A stretch of 64,000 nt of DNA from Thermothelomyces thermophilus ATCC 42464 (GCF_000226095.1 NC_016477.1:2232001-2296000), one strand, 5' to 3'; counted from the first letter of the stretch, positions 21,371 through 33,621 are shown. Numbers and translations: made by a program. The notes: generated by a model not told the origin, from the letters alone.

Positions 21371-24300
21371 TTAGTATCCGCCCAAGACAACCGTATGCAA
21401 AACGGCATCAAAAGACAGCTCGTTCCGCACCGTACACGCCGCTCCGGCTCGGACTTTGAACAAGCCGTGTGGGCCCAAGACGAACTCGGGCTCGCCGCCG
21501 ATGCTGACCCGCACCTTGCCCGCTGCCACACTGCACAGCCGCGTCTTGTCCGCTTCGGCATCGAGCAGCAGCTTGTCACCCGGCTGAACGGTGTCGACCC
21601 GGAAACCCACGTCGTCGCAGACCGGCACGGCGGCATGCGGCGTGCTGGTGGTATTGGAGAGGTACGGTTTGGAGAAGGCGATCGCTGTTAAGATGACAAG
21701 TGTCAGTTTGTTTGTGAACCATTTCGACTCGGTGATCTGGGGAGGGAAGATGGATGCCCAGGAAAGGTATTACTAGTGACATACTTTCCGGCTCGGCGAT
21801 AATAGATGTCCCGCGGATGCGGCCTGGAGCTATTTCCCAATCCTCCATCTCGATCATGTCATGCGGGCACTGGAACGTGCCGTGAGAGGCGAGTGCCGTG
21901 GCTGTTGAGAGGTCGGACAGGCTCGGCGAGGCAGGAGTGGTAGAAATGCCGTCATCGACGGTGCTCTGCTGAGTCCGCGGTTCTCCATGAAAGCCTGCTT
22001 CATTTACCTCCTTGGACGGCGCGGAAACGCCGGGTGATTGTGCAGCTGCGCTTGCAGCCAGCGAGGTCCGCGTCCGGGTCGACTTCGCCAGGGTGCACTG
22101 CAACTTCTTGCCGCCAAAAAGGCAGTTAGCACAGCAGGGGTACCGTCGTTTTGCTCTGTCGTGCGCCGCCTGGGCCACAACCACACAACCCTCAAAGGGC
22201 CCTTTCCCTTGCCCGCATCTCTTGCACTTCCTTAATACTTCGTCGCCGGTGACCTGGATGATCATGGCAGCGACATCGCGAGAGCCCTTCTCGATGAAGG
22301 GCTTGCGCCTGCGATGCGTGTTGTACTTGACATCCCGCTGTTTTGGTAGGCTAAGGAGATGCTTCATCGTGGTACTTGACGGCATCTCCGTTGTTGAGTT
22401 CAATCGTGGTTGGATATATGCCCATAGATCCGCCGCGTTGCCCCTCCTAAGTAAAGAAATTCTAGTTTCAATGCGCCGGTATTCTTGTTCTTTCCGTCCC
22501 CTGAGCCCCAGCGGAGGCTTTTTGGATGCGAGGTAAGAGGGTAGTTGCGGCTCGGGTATGGGACTGCCACCGGTCAGGGGCTCCCGAGAGACGACTATGG
22601 GAGGGGCGTCGGCTGAAATCTTGCCTCCTTTGCGCAGGGAAGTGGCCTTATTTTGATAATTTCCCTTGACCGTGAAGGTTCCGTCACAGTTGTCGTTTAA
22701 ACAGGCCGCGAAATGGACTCGCTAATGGGAGGGGGAGGGTTTCATCAGCCAGGGCCTTCGGGCAGCGCCATCTGCCAGGGGGGAATCACTGTACCATGAA
22801 ATGAAAACCTAGATCAGATCTCTTGCAGTGGGAAGTGCGGCAAGTCCGTACCGGGCAAACCCATGGCCTGCCAGGAATCGTGTTATCTAGCTGGTACCCT
22901 GCTGGAAGCAATGAACCATATGTTGGGACGAGCTCCCCATTCTCATCTGGGACGGCTAGGTTAGCCCCGGTATCTCAAAAGCACTGAAATGCCTAGTATT
23001 GCTATTACCTGGCCACATGGTATACGGCCTGCCAGGCTCTGCTTCGGCGATATTGGTCGGGACACCATTTGTCGTGATAGGTGTTGCTTCTTGAGATTCT
23101 TCGATGGCAGAGCCGATGTTGGCTTCGTCGCCAGTGTTCGTAGTGCCTTCAGTATCTAGGTCAATGTCGTCATTGCCTTCCAGCATACTCGCGTCTTGAA
23201 CTCCAAGAAGCTGTTTCCCGGGTACCAGGGTTGGAAACGAGGGTTCTACCGCTGGAGCTTCGGCAGGGTCGGGAGGGCCCCGGGATATCACAACAGCCGG
23301 GAATGGAGCTGCTAGTTTACTACTCGGGCGACGTAGGCGGCCGGTTGTGCGCTCCGAGAGCGTTCCGTCTTCATTGTCATGTAACTGTGCGCCTCGATGC
23401 CCACGCTAGCCAGAACTATAAGCTTGGTAGATATGAGCGTCGGAGGCGATTCACTCACGTTGAAATGGCTGCCAAGCTCTCGAAGTTTTGCAAACACCTT
23501 ACGACACGATCTCACAGGGCAGATCCATGGACGGCCTGGGGTAGTGGTGGAGAACTTGTATCCTTCCGGGATAAGGGCGCCGTACGTTGGTATCAAAGAC
23601 CCTCTCTCATCTGGACCTTGTTAGAAGCAGTTTTTATTAGAGAGGCTCGGTGTAATATCAAATACCAACCTCTCCACTTCGAATAGGCACGGTCGCTTGC
23701 AGCCATCGTAATGAACGAAGCATCGTTGTTTGTCCTGCTTTTGCTTTCGTCCTCGTCACTTGGCTGCTCCACAGCCTGGTCACCATCCAAGACGCTCGAG
23801 ATACTCAACCATGTACTGTTCTCACTTTGTGCGTCGAGATCTTCATGAGATGACGAGGTGGCGGATTCGGCAGTCAAGCGCCTTTTGTTCGAAGAGAACT
23901 GCTCGGAAACCACGGGCCGTTCTCGGGCCTCATGTGCTTGACGAGCATCTGAGTTTGGAACCCAAGAGAGACGGGTCAGTGATTTTGAACTCTTGGTCGC
24001 TTGCTTAAGATCGACTACAGAACTAGATGACTTGGCGATGCCTGGCGTTCCGAGGAGAGCCTCGGCCTCCTTCCTTCGTCTTATGGTTTCGAGGCGCTTC
24101 TTATGAACATTGGCCATCACACCAGAGGCCCATCGTTCTAGGCAAAACTTATTCAGCAACATATTCAGACGTTCCAGCCTCAACAATTGACGTACGTTTC
24201 AAAGCAATGCTCGTTGCCTTCCTCCGTTCCTCATCGGTCGCGTACTTGGTCTTGCGCGCACTAGAGGACGCAGATTGGGCCTTTGACGGTGTAACCGAGG

Positions 24301-24631
24301 TACCTGTAACTGGCGTGGTAGATATTCGACTCGGCAGATAACTGATGATTTGGACTGCCTTTGGCTCCCGCTCCGCGAGATGACCAGGTGTGGCTGGCGG
24401 ATGCGCGTTGGACGAGGACAGTTCGCGCGTTGTGGTGTTCTGCGGTAGGGTAGAAAATCCGGTCCGTTTCATCTTAAATACCCGTTTTGGCAGGCCATTT
24501 TGCACCGTTTGCTGCGTCGAGTTTGTGTCGACTCTTGTTGTCGCGGCACTGTCAAACGCGGCTTCCAAAGCAGCCGGTGATTTGTGCGACGGGCCGAACG
24601 AACCAGAAGCTTCATTTGCCGGGTCTTCCAT
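21371..24631 (-). CDS. DUF3716 protein with duplicated C2H2 module and cupin-like tail
   Basis: Seven exons (24631-24196, 24137-23670, 23610-23459, 23405-23009, 22946-22795, 22721-21785, 21684-21371) encode 951 aa; every phase closes. Residues 1-300 are basic, Ser/Thr-rich and likely disordered. Exons 3 and 5 each encode a GRPW-C-PVR-C finger arranged C-x4-C-x12-H-x4-H, with the final His contributed by the next exon; each is followed by a DN-x-DGT motif. Near residues 701-746 is the DUF3716 zinc domain (CKRCGQGKGPFEGC...RYPCCANC...C). The last ~100 residues resemble the cupin-like fold seen at the end of CENP-C/Mif2-type proteins (CSVAAGKVRVSIGG). It is probably a nuclear DNA-binding or chromatin factor; the function is unknown. 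ATG at 24631 is the first good start after upstream stops. The exon duplication is discussed under findings. Confidence 0.85.
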
Positions 24632-25910
24632 CGCGGGAGCCGGCAATGGCGCGGCATTACCGCTGGTATATTATTAGTCTCCAAAATGCATTGTTGTTGT
24701 CTCAACTGGGCATTGTTGCGTGCCTGACGGGCAAGTGCCAGAAGGTAGAATACCCACTCGAGTGAAGGCAGAAGTGGCTCGGCGTACGCGTACGCTCAGA
24801 GTGCCGAGTCTCTTAAAGTCACGAATAGGCAGCACTAATCGGGAGAATAATAGACGGTATTTTTACGTTAGGGAGCTTCTCGCGGTATTGCTTGGTGACC
24901 GATTGAAAGTGTGGCTATTATGCAAATCGGATAATTACGAGTTCGATGCGGCTGGATTGATTTGAAGAGAACGATTAACCAATCAATTTCGCGTAGGTGG
25001 AAGGCCATAGCCAATGAGGTCCGTGCGTTTAGCTCCTGAAAAGGAAGTATGTGAAGGAGCATGAACACTGGAACAACCGTAGAAAAACGATGTAAGGGAT
25101 GAAATCATGATTTATTTGCATGAAATATGGTGTTTTATTTGAAAATGTTTTTCAAAGGGTTTGCTACATATTAGCATGGCACAATCTCAGATTCTTACAT
25201 TTGGACCGTGCGTGGTTAAGTGCTGACAAAGAAGGGGGTGAACTCGTGAATGACAGACCACCCTATTTAGCAGCCCCTGTGATGGAAAAGCAATATCAGA
25301 TTGCCGAAGCCCGTACATACCTTTTGAAAACAATTTGAATCTGCCTTCAAAGACATGAACCTCGAATAAGTTCTATAACTTTCCAAAACATATTCACACA
25401 CTACAATACATTAACCCTTGGCTTTGGTTGAACCACGAGCTAAGTCGAACTATTATATTAGAGATTAGCTGATTCGATGGTCATGGGTCTATGGAGATGT
25501 CTGCACCGTCCTACAACGTACGCACAGCAAACATCTCTCTAACCTTCGTTAAGCTTGATTCCTGACTGCCCTAAAGTGCAACAAATAAGAGTCCTGATTT
25601 TCCAAACGCTTACTGGAGAGGAATGTCGCACGAAGTACACTAAACTCATTCTAATAGCTTTCTATCCGAATAAGTTCCTGTCTTCGACAGAGGCTCAGAA
25701 TTAAGTGATCACCACGACAAGATATGTTTCAAGCTATTCAACTCTATATTGTCTCGCTCGATCCATCCAATGCCACCCTAATTATCGGCAGGTTGCTCAT
25801 ATACAACATTGAACCGCCACAACAAGTTCACCAAAGCCTTCCCCGTCACCGGCCACACGAAATACTTGTCAGCAAGCCACGGACACCAGCCGTGTGTTTC
25901 GACCGCGCGC
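24632..25910. other. Intergenic, moderately AT-rich
   Basis: About 1.3 kb between the DUF3716 gene start and the 3' end of the next minus-strand gene. Scattered short open frames; no domain, RNA gene or repeat recognised. Confidence 0.55.
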
Positions 25911-26937
25911 TCATTCGCGCCAGTTCTTCCTTGTCTTCCACGGCTTGTCCCTGTGCTTGCTTGTGCCCTGTCGCCGCCAGGGTACGGCTAGGGCTGACGC
26001 TGACGTTGGCGCCAGCGCGGCACCGGAACCGCGGAGAGTGGCCGCGAAGGATCGTATGCGGGGGCCAGGGGTGGAGGTAGCCAGCGGGGGGTCAGGGCGG
26101 CGGGCGGCGGGGACGGTTGCTGCGGGCTCTCCCTCCTCATCCGAGGTTGACGGGGAGGAGGGGTTGGCGGCGGCGGCGGCGGGAACGGGGACGGTGTAGG
26201 CGGCCAGAGGGGCCGGGAGAGATAACCTTGCCGCTTCAGCAGCAAGCAGCCGTTCCTGGCACTCGGCCCAGGCTTTGCATTTGGCTGCCATGTGGCAGCG
26301 CAGATCCTCCAGGCTCTCCGGGAGCATGGTGAGCATCATCCCCCTTGGCATCGGGGGCCTGAAGAACCTCCCCAGAACGCAGACGGGCACGACGAATGCG
26401 CTCTGGATGTACACCCAGCTGGCACTGGGCTTGGGGAATTGCTTCCCGGGATGGAGACGGAGCGGCTGGTACGTGTTGCTGACCCGCTCGCTACCCAAGA
26501 AGGAGCGAAAGTCCTCGGGGCACTTTGACCTGTGCCGTGGCTGCTTCCAGGGTGGGGAGCCGTTGTTCTCCTCGGCGCAATATGAGGAGACGGTAGTGAT
26601 CAACACGTGGGTTGATTGCATGGAGGGGCGTTGGAGGATAATGACAGGATCTACAAAAGACCAGTCAGCTGAATTGTGACGACGTCTGGAGGAAAGGAGG
26701 AAAGTTAAGCCACTCACGTCCTAAGGCCCCATGCGGCAAATGTCCCGTGCTGATCAGGTCCTCGATAGCTTCGGGGTAGCACTCCTTTTTCTTGTCTGAC
26801 CAAAGATTTCAGCTTCATTCTTCGACATAGAACAACAGGAGAGATTACATACGTAAGAAGGCGATCATCCCAGGTCTCCAAACAGGGGCTCCAGCAGCGG
26901 CATCTCTCCGCCATCGTGGTTGAGTACTCGAGCTCAT
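25911..26937 (-). CDS. Conserved hypothetical protein, PGMIAFL...HPVIIL type
   Basis: Three exons (26937-26853, 26795-26718, 26650-25911) encode 300 aa. Intron ends are GTATGT/CAG and GTGAGT/TAG, with branch sites upstream, and the phases close. The core runs WRPGMIAFL, then GALGHPVIILQRPS, THVLITTVSSY, YQPLRLHPGKQFPKPSASWVYIQ and a valine-rich strand: an all-beta pattern opening with an RPG turn and a HPVVIL-like strand. I recognise similar sequences among fungal hypothetical proteins only. The C-terminal ~110 residues are Ala/Pro/Ser-rich and probably disordered, and the frame may be misassigned at the very end (the last 25 residues could be intron read-through). No catalytic motif or membrane segment is clear. 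Confidence 0.68.
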
Positions 26938-27744
26938 GATGTCGAGTTGCCCCAGCCACATAATAAACAATAAGAATAATAACGATCCAATGGGGGTAAT
27001 ATAAAGCTGGGATTGACTTGTGAGGATCACTTGGAGTTCTGATTTTCCATCGAATCGTTCTGCACCCAAGTTGGGGGAGGACTCAGGAATATATACATGG
27101 TCAACCTGGGCGGCTTACACGTCCACGCCAACAGAGATGCAGAACTTCAGGGAGAGTTTGAAGTATGCAGACGCATACTGCATAACATGCGTTGCCCTGC
27201 TGTTGGCGTGAAGCTTTTGGCTGGAGTATTGACCCACGCCCCTGAGATGGCCGAGGTTACACAACGGTGCCCGTTGATATCGTGTTGTCTGGGGATGAGT
27301 CTGTTCTTAACAGAACTGTGACTTCCTTGATGTAATCTCATGCTCGTCCTTGAGCTTCGAGTTGAGTAATTACTCACTATGGAGCTTCATATATCTCAAA
27401 ACACGCGCTCAAACCACCTTCTGTCCGCTCTAGTAGACAGATCGAAACTTACAGAAGATAGCGGAAAAGGGGGGGAGCCCCGTACGAGGCGCGTTCGATC
27501 GCTTCGCCACGTAACTTCTCTACACACGTAATGTCCTGCATGCGTCTCTCGAACGCGGGTCACCAGACAGCCGAGCAATGCATGCCTACATCGGCGCACA
27601 CATAAGCTCCCGAGCCCTGATGGGTGATGAAGGAATTGAATTCATACTCGTCCAAAAGTGTATCATGTTGCTCTCTAGTCCAAAAATCGACACATTCTCC
27701 ATGCCGGATGACGAGCTGCTGCCTGGATTTCAAAATGGCGACAC
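26938..27744. other. Intergenic, no supported gene
   Basis: Promoter side of the preceding gene and 3' flank of the CoA-binding gene. Open frames are short and unconvincing. Confidence 0.5.
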
Positions 27745-28324
27745 TCAGAGCTTCCCAGCCGCCCGCAGACCACGTTCGCCGTCGACAAGCACACACCAAC
27801 CCTCCGACCCGGCGCCTCCCTTTCCTGCAAGGACGGTGGCAAAGTTCTCGCGTGCGTTAGCCAAGACGTCATCGTCGAAGGTCCCCGGCTGCAGGAAAAC
27901 GGCCTGGATTCCCAGGTCCTTTGCCTCTTCAAGCGTCTTTTTCGTCACAGGCGGAGCCGTAATGATTGATACCGCGGTCCCCTCGGCTTCCTGCAGCGCC
28001 GAGAGAGACGCTGCGGTCGGGTAATCTTTGCCGTCCACATTGATGGCCGGAGCCGAAGGGTTGATGGGCGTCGCCGGCAGGCCATGGTTGACGTACCACT
28101 TGAAGACTGCAGGGTCCGTTGTTAACAGCTGTGCCCAGAGAGGGAAAGACGCGTAAAGCAGGTGAGTAGGGTTCGGAGGCAATGCATGCGGTGACGACAC
28201 CAGTAAGCAGCTCGTAGACTGACTGACCTTTGTAGCCAAACTTCTCTGTGTTCGTGCTCGCGCCGACGACTGCATACTTGGATGCTTGGAAAAAGGACCG
28301 GAGGGTAGCCTCAGTCGAAGCCAT
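27745..28324 (-). CDS. CoA-binding domain protein (YccU-like Rossmann)
   Basis: Two exons (28324-28228 and 28106-27745) encode 152 aa, the usual length for this family. The intron is GTCAGT...CTGCAG. The protein is a single Rossmann-like CoA_binding_2 domain. YAVVGASTNTEKFGYK holds the glycine-containing nucleotide loop; GLPATPINPSAPAINVDGKDYPTAASLSAL is the typical strand-turn-helix with the NP and PT signature; and AVSIITAPPVTKKTLEEAKDLGIQAVFLQPG contains the conserved TPP/APP and QPG elements. Members bind CoA or a related nucleotide, but a defined reaction is not established for fungal ones. No targeting signal is obvious, so it is probably cytosolic. Confidence 0.88.
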
Positions 28325-29364
28325 ATTTGCTGTGTCGTGCGGATAACAGTGTCGTTGTTGTGTAGGCTAGAGCACTCTCTGTTCGAAATGTAGCTTCTTG
28401 CAGGAGGTTCTGACGAAGGCGAGTGCGGGGATCGCGGCTTCCAATGTACGGACGTATTCGAGTAGGCTTCTAATACTAGCCAGAGAGTCGGAGAAGGTGC
28501 GATTCCTGCAATGCGGATGGACACAGTTTAATGCTCAAAACGAAACGCCGATGACCGATAACACCATCAATTCCCCAGAGACTCACTCAATGGAGGCCAT
28601 CCAATCTGAGCCGGGACCAGAGCCGATGTCGACATCGCTATCCCCACCCCACCTTTTTTTCAATCCCTAGCGTGTTTGTAATACATGCAAGAAGTAACTA
28701 CCTGACCGAAGGTATTTGTATTTGGCTCGACTCCTGCCTTCGTGATTTGTCATGAAGGGTGACAATGCATCTTCGTGCTAGGCACGACTTCCTGGCGTTG
28801 GACGCCTCTGACTTCTTATCGTAGGAATAGCTCATACTCTTGTTCTTCGCGTCCTGTTCAATCCGAGGATGGGGTACTACGCCGTAGTATTGCATGTAAC
28901 GCACAGTGAACAGTGCAGAGTGTTCCTTGCGTCCGTTCCTGTGCCCAAGAGATCATCAGCCTCTCTCCGGAGCTACCGAGCTTACACTCGGGGTCCCTGA
29001 AGGTGCCAATCGTAGCCTTTCCAGCTTTGCCTGTCAGGTATGCAGGGAATGCGTACGCACGTACAGTACAGTACAGGTTGGGTATGGAAGATGCTGTGTG
29101 CAACCCCAACCCTCAGAATCCCCGTTTAGTTCGGCCGGGGGTGTCGCGGGGCATTGGTTGCCCCGAGAGACGGCGACAACAACTGGGGTCTGGGTGGGGC
29201 ACCACTCAGCGAACCGCTTGGGTTGTTCAAGTTTCCCAGGGCACCGCCCAAGTGCATTTCGCCATTTCGACCATCATCACCACCGACGACACCGCGTCTC
29301 TCCTCACTACCAAATATTTGGCGTATTTTGGTCCAAACAGTGTTCTGTCACCTATTCGGACGCA
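28325..29364. promoter_or_regulatory. Divergent promoter region, CoA-binding gene / myosin light chain
   Basis: About 1 kb between two divergent genes. A GTACGTACAGTACAGTACAG stretch near 29052-29074 is a short imperfect repeat. No other feature is recognised. Confidence 0.45.
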
Positions 29365-30199
29365 ATGGTAAGTAGTTCCGCTGAACCCTTTCGATTCTTC
29401 CCGACTCGAGGCGATGCGGGCGGTTTCCTTGGTCGGTTGCATTTTCAACAACGTAATACTCTTCGGGGGTGATTTCGGTCTTCACGGAGACAAACAGGGC
29501 TACAATCAGCAAGGAAACCCTGACACCCGACCCTCACTGCCGGCTCCAGGGCGATACCTATGTTGTCTGCAGTAACCCACGATGTCGCTGCAGGCCGAAC
29601 CCCTCTCTTGAACACCAGAACGGTTGGAATAATATCTAATAAATACGACGCGCAGGCTTCGACCAACTATAAAGAGGCGTTCTCGCTATTTGACACCCGT
29701 GGCGTCGGCCGCGTTTCCCTTGACAAACTGGGCGACCTCCTCCGCGCCTGTGGGCAGAACCCGACTCTCGCCGAGATCCACGAGCTGGAAAAGAGCGTTG
29801 GTGGTGAATGTAATGGATCTCCGGACCCGCTCTTTTCAATCTCTACTTCCTTGAAGCCCTCGCTGACTTCTACGGGTTGCAGTTGATTTCGAGACCTTCC
29901 AGCGCGTTCTCAACCGACCGGGTGGCTTTCGCGACCCTGGCGAGCCCGAGGAATACTGCCGCGGCTTCCAAGTGTTCGACAAAGACATGACTGGGTTTAT
30001 CGGCGTCGGTCAACTCAAATACATTCTTACAAATCTGGGCGAGAAGATGACGGAAGAGGAGGTTGACGAGCTGCTCAAGGCCGTCGATACCAGCTCCGGG
30101 CAGGTCAACTACACGGGTACGATGCATTCTTTGTGCCGTGGGTGCTCTACCTCACTAACCTGCGAAACAGAACTCGTCCGGACCATCCTTTCCAACTAG
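29365..30199 (+). CDS. cdc4: Myosin II essential light chain, Cdc4/Mlc1-like
   Basis: Four exons (29365-29367, 29656-29809, 29883-30116, 30171-30199) encode 139 aa. The first exon is only the ATG, followed by GTAAGT and a 288-nt intron. This was chosen because the family starts MA(S/T)xxxNYKEAF and the acceptor CGCAG restores it exactly. The EF-hand-like protein (AFSLFDTRGVGRVSLDKLGDLLR, then FQVFDKDMTGFIGVGQLKYIL and EMMTEEEVDELLKAV-type helices) matches fission-yeast Cdc4, the light chain that binds IQ motifs of the type II and V myosins in the cytokinetic ring. Calcium-loop residues are only partly kept, as expected for an essential light chain. The last exon is 29 nt and encodes ELVRTILSN. 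Confidence 0.9.
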
Positions 30200-31205
30200 A
30201 AGTAGCGGGGCTGTGAAGGAGCGGGCGGCACTAGCCACGCTTTGCTGATGAACGGGAACGGGTCTACGAAGCGACTCTCATGGAGGGCATTGCATTGATT
30301 GCGTGACGGGCGACTTGGCGTTGGAGTTGTGTTGTTTTACATTTGGGCGCCTGGGTTGGTACTCGATGATAGCCATTCAGGACTTGGGTAGGATAAGGAT
30401 TGAAACCTAGATAGCAACATGGAAGCAGTCACTGAATGCTGGTTGGGCGCGTTGACCCGAGTGAAATATCCGAGCCCAGAGGAGAAACTCCAGTCCCTGA
30501 GCGACGCGAAGGGTGAAGGGTGCCGACCACCGCGATGGAGACTTGGCAGTAGTTGTGGGGCACTTGTTTGACGAGCACGTTCGTCTCATTCAATCGACAC
30601 CAGTTTCGAATGCCCACATCAACCCCAGCTTGAGTATTGCCCATGAAAGCAGCTAACAACACTGATACTTGCCTGTCCCGACCCTCAATTTACCTGCCTA
30701 CATCTTTCTAGATACCTAGTAGGTGCCCCTTTGCCCAGGTTAGTTATTTGGTGGCTCAGGCGCACTTGCCGAGGCTGGACTGACAAACAGTTGCTTTGCC
30801 TACAGCAGTCTGACCAACCCAGGCTCCCACTTGACCCGCCTCAGCTTCCCCGCAATTGGGCCTGCTCCTTGTCTCGCACTTGGAACCCGCGGTCTTCAAG
30901 GTTGACTTTGACCCAACAAGCGCGCCTTCCTCTCTTCCACCCTGGCGCCTCCTGCACCCCCGATTCGGCAGGTTGTCTTCCTGCTGCTGCTCTCTGTCAT
31001 CCTGTTCTCCACCACCACCGTCATCCTGGCTGCCCCACGCATCGTACCCCGCCTCTCTTCCCTCTTCAGCCAGCTCAGGTACAGCAGAGCACACCAAGCA
31101 CCGCTCGGGGGAGGCTTCACTGCTGTCACGACTGGTCGCCCGGCTCTGGGCACCCTGACGTACTCATCTCAGTCTTCCTTCTTGACCCACGCGCCAACCG
31201 TCGAC
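30200..31205. promoter_or_regulatory. Upstream region of the M3 peptidase gene
   Basis: Contains the 3' UTR of the light-chain gene and the peptidase promoter. The last 300 nt (from about 30906) stay open in frame with the peptidase start and would encode a hydrophobic segment, but there is no ATG in that stretch; see findings. Confidence 0.5.
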
Positions 31206-33621
31206 ATGGCCAAGTACGCAAACCCCCCGCAGCCGCCGCCGCTCTTTACCGGCACCAAGGACAGCATCGTGGCCGACTCCAAGAGTTTGTGCGACCGGAC
31301 TCGCTCGCTGTTAGACTCGCTTGTGGCCAATATTAAGCCCGCCGAGAACCCGGCCGCGGCCACCTTCGACTCCGTCATCCGTCCGCAAGTCGAAGACGAG
31401 AACGAGAGCTCCCTTAGCGCCCGGATCCTCGGTTTCTACCAATATGTCTCGGCAGACAGTGCTCTCCGTGACGCCAGTACCGAGGCTGACAAGATCCTGG
31501 ACGAGTTCGCCATTGAGTGCAGCATGCGTGAGGACGTTTTCCGCCTCGTGGATGCCGTCTACCGGAACTCCGGCCTCGCCGAGAGCCTTGAGAAGGACAA
31601 AAATCGTCTGATCGACGAGGCCTTGGCCAAGTCTGCTGGCTTGGATGACGTTGAAAGTGCGCGGCTGCTGGAGAAGGAGAGGAAGAGCTACATCAGGAAT
31701 GGCCTGGGTCTGCCGGAGGGCCCCAAGCGGGACCGGTTCAAGGAGATCAAGAAGAGACTCAGCCAGATTCAGATTGAGTTTCAAAAGAACCTGAACGAGG
31801 AGAATGGTGGCATCTGGTTCACCAAGGAAGAACTCGACGGTGTCCCCCAAGATGTCCTGGACACTCTGGAGAAGGGCACCGGTGAGAACGAGGGCAAACT
31901 CAGGCTCACGTTCAAGTACCCCGATCTCTTCCCTACCCTCAAATTCGCAAAGAATCCCGAGACACGTCGCAGGGTGTTCATCGCAAACGAGAACAAGGTA
32001 TGTTCGCAACCTTTACGCTAACACCGCTGACGGCTGTGCCGAACTGACACCGCATGCAGTGCAACCAGAACGTCCCGCTGTTCAAAGAGGCCATCCTGCT
32101 CCGGGACGAGGCCGCCCGTCTCCTTGGCTATCCGGACCACGCCTCGTTCCGGATTGAGGACAAGATGGCCAAGACACCGAAAACCGTGCTTGACTTCCTC
32201 GGGGATCTCAAGAGCCGCCTGGCTGCTGGAGGTGTTAAAGAAATCGAGCACCTTCTTGAACTCAAGAAGAAGGACCACGAAGCGCGTAACCTTCCCTTCG
32301 ATGGCAACTACTACCTCTGGGACCACCGATTCTATGACCGCATGATGGTTGAGCAAGAGTACAGCATCGATGAGAATGCGATTGCCGAATACTTCCCGCT
32401 GAAGTCAACAGTTGCCGGCATGCTCCGCATCTTCGAGGAACTGTTTGGTTTGGTCTTTGTCGAACTCACACCCGAAGACCGCAAGCGCATCTCCCCCACT
32501 GGCAAGGGTGAGGATATTGCATGGCACGAGGATGTCATCATCTTCAGTGTCTGGAACGATGAGAGCGAAGGCGATGGCTTCGTGGGTTATCTGTACCTTG
32601 ATCTTCATCCTCGCCCTGGCAAGTACGGCCACGCGGCCAACTTTAGCCTTCAGCCGGGTTTCCTCAAGCCGGACGGCACCAGGCGCTACCCCGCCACTGC
32701 TCTGGTCTGCAACTTCAGCAAGCCCACGGACAAGAAGCCCTCCCTCCTCAAGCACGACGAGGTCGTCACTCTCTTCCATGAGCTTGGTCACGGTATCCAT
32801 GACTTGGCCGGCCGGACCCGGTATGCTCGATACCACGGCACTTCGACGGTCCGCGATTTCGTCGAGGCGCCCAGTCAGATGCTCGAGAACTGGTGCTGGA
32901 CCCCGAGCCAGCTCAAGAGTTTGAGTAGCCACTACGAGACGGGCCAGCCAATTCCGGATGATCTCATCGAGAAGCTGATTGCCACCAAACATGTCAATGA
33001 CGCTCTGTTCAATCTGAGGCAGCTGCACTTTGGCTTGTTCGACATGACGGTCCACACCCCCGAAACACATGAAAAGCTGGAGAAGCTGGATGTGAGCAAG
33101 CTGTACAACGAGCTGCGTGTGGAAATCTCCCAGATTAAGGGCCCTGAGGCGCAGGGCGAGCCAAGGTTGGTTTGCTCCAAAGATGTTGCGTTCATATTTG
33201 CCCTATTCTTCATTGTTTCCTTCTAGTCTGCCTGTCCCCTTCCTGCTTCCCCTTCTTCCTCTTTTCCAGCCATCTTTTTTTTCCGGCGCCTTTCACCGAT
33301 CACCTAGGATGTGAATGACTTGAGAATGCTGACGCATCACCTGCACACAGCACATGGGGCAACGGTCAGGCGACGTTTGGGCACCTGATTGGAGGCTACG
33401 ACGCCGGTTACTACGGTTACCTCTCCTCGCAGGTGTACTCAACTGATATGTTCTACTCTGTTTTCAAGAGCAACCCGATGGACCCTGTGCAGGGCCGCCG
33501 CTATAGGCACACAGTGCTGGAGAAGGGCGGGTCGCAGGACGAGATGCTCACTCTCGAGCAATTCCTGGGAAGGAAGCCGAGCACCGAAGCATTCTACAAG
33601 GAGCTTGGACTGGAAAACTGA
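31206..33621 (+). CDS. mepB: M3 metallopeptidase, saccharolysin / MepB-like
   Basis: Three exons (31206-31997, 32060-33165, 33351-33621) encode 722 aa, normal for thimet-oligopeptidase-type enzymes. These zinc peptidases cut short cytosolic or mitochondrial peptides. The catalytic motif is HELGH at residues 504-508 (in TLFHELGHGIHDL), and the third zinc ligand is the Glu of FVEAPSQMLENW. The substrate-closing loop HLIGGYDAGYYGYL is intact in exon 3. The N-terminal half is the all-helical M3 domain. The two introns are 62 and 185 nt. The start ATG in GTCGACATGGCC gives MAKYANPPQPPPLFTG, matching the family's cytosolic form; an N-terminally extended form is possible. The 3' neighbour is a tRNA gene. 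Confidence 0.92.

Noticed and set aside
27500-27560. GTTCGATC box resembling a tRNA T-arm
   Set aside because: No matching acceptor or anticodon stem around it.
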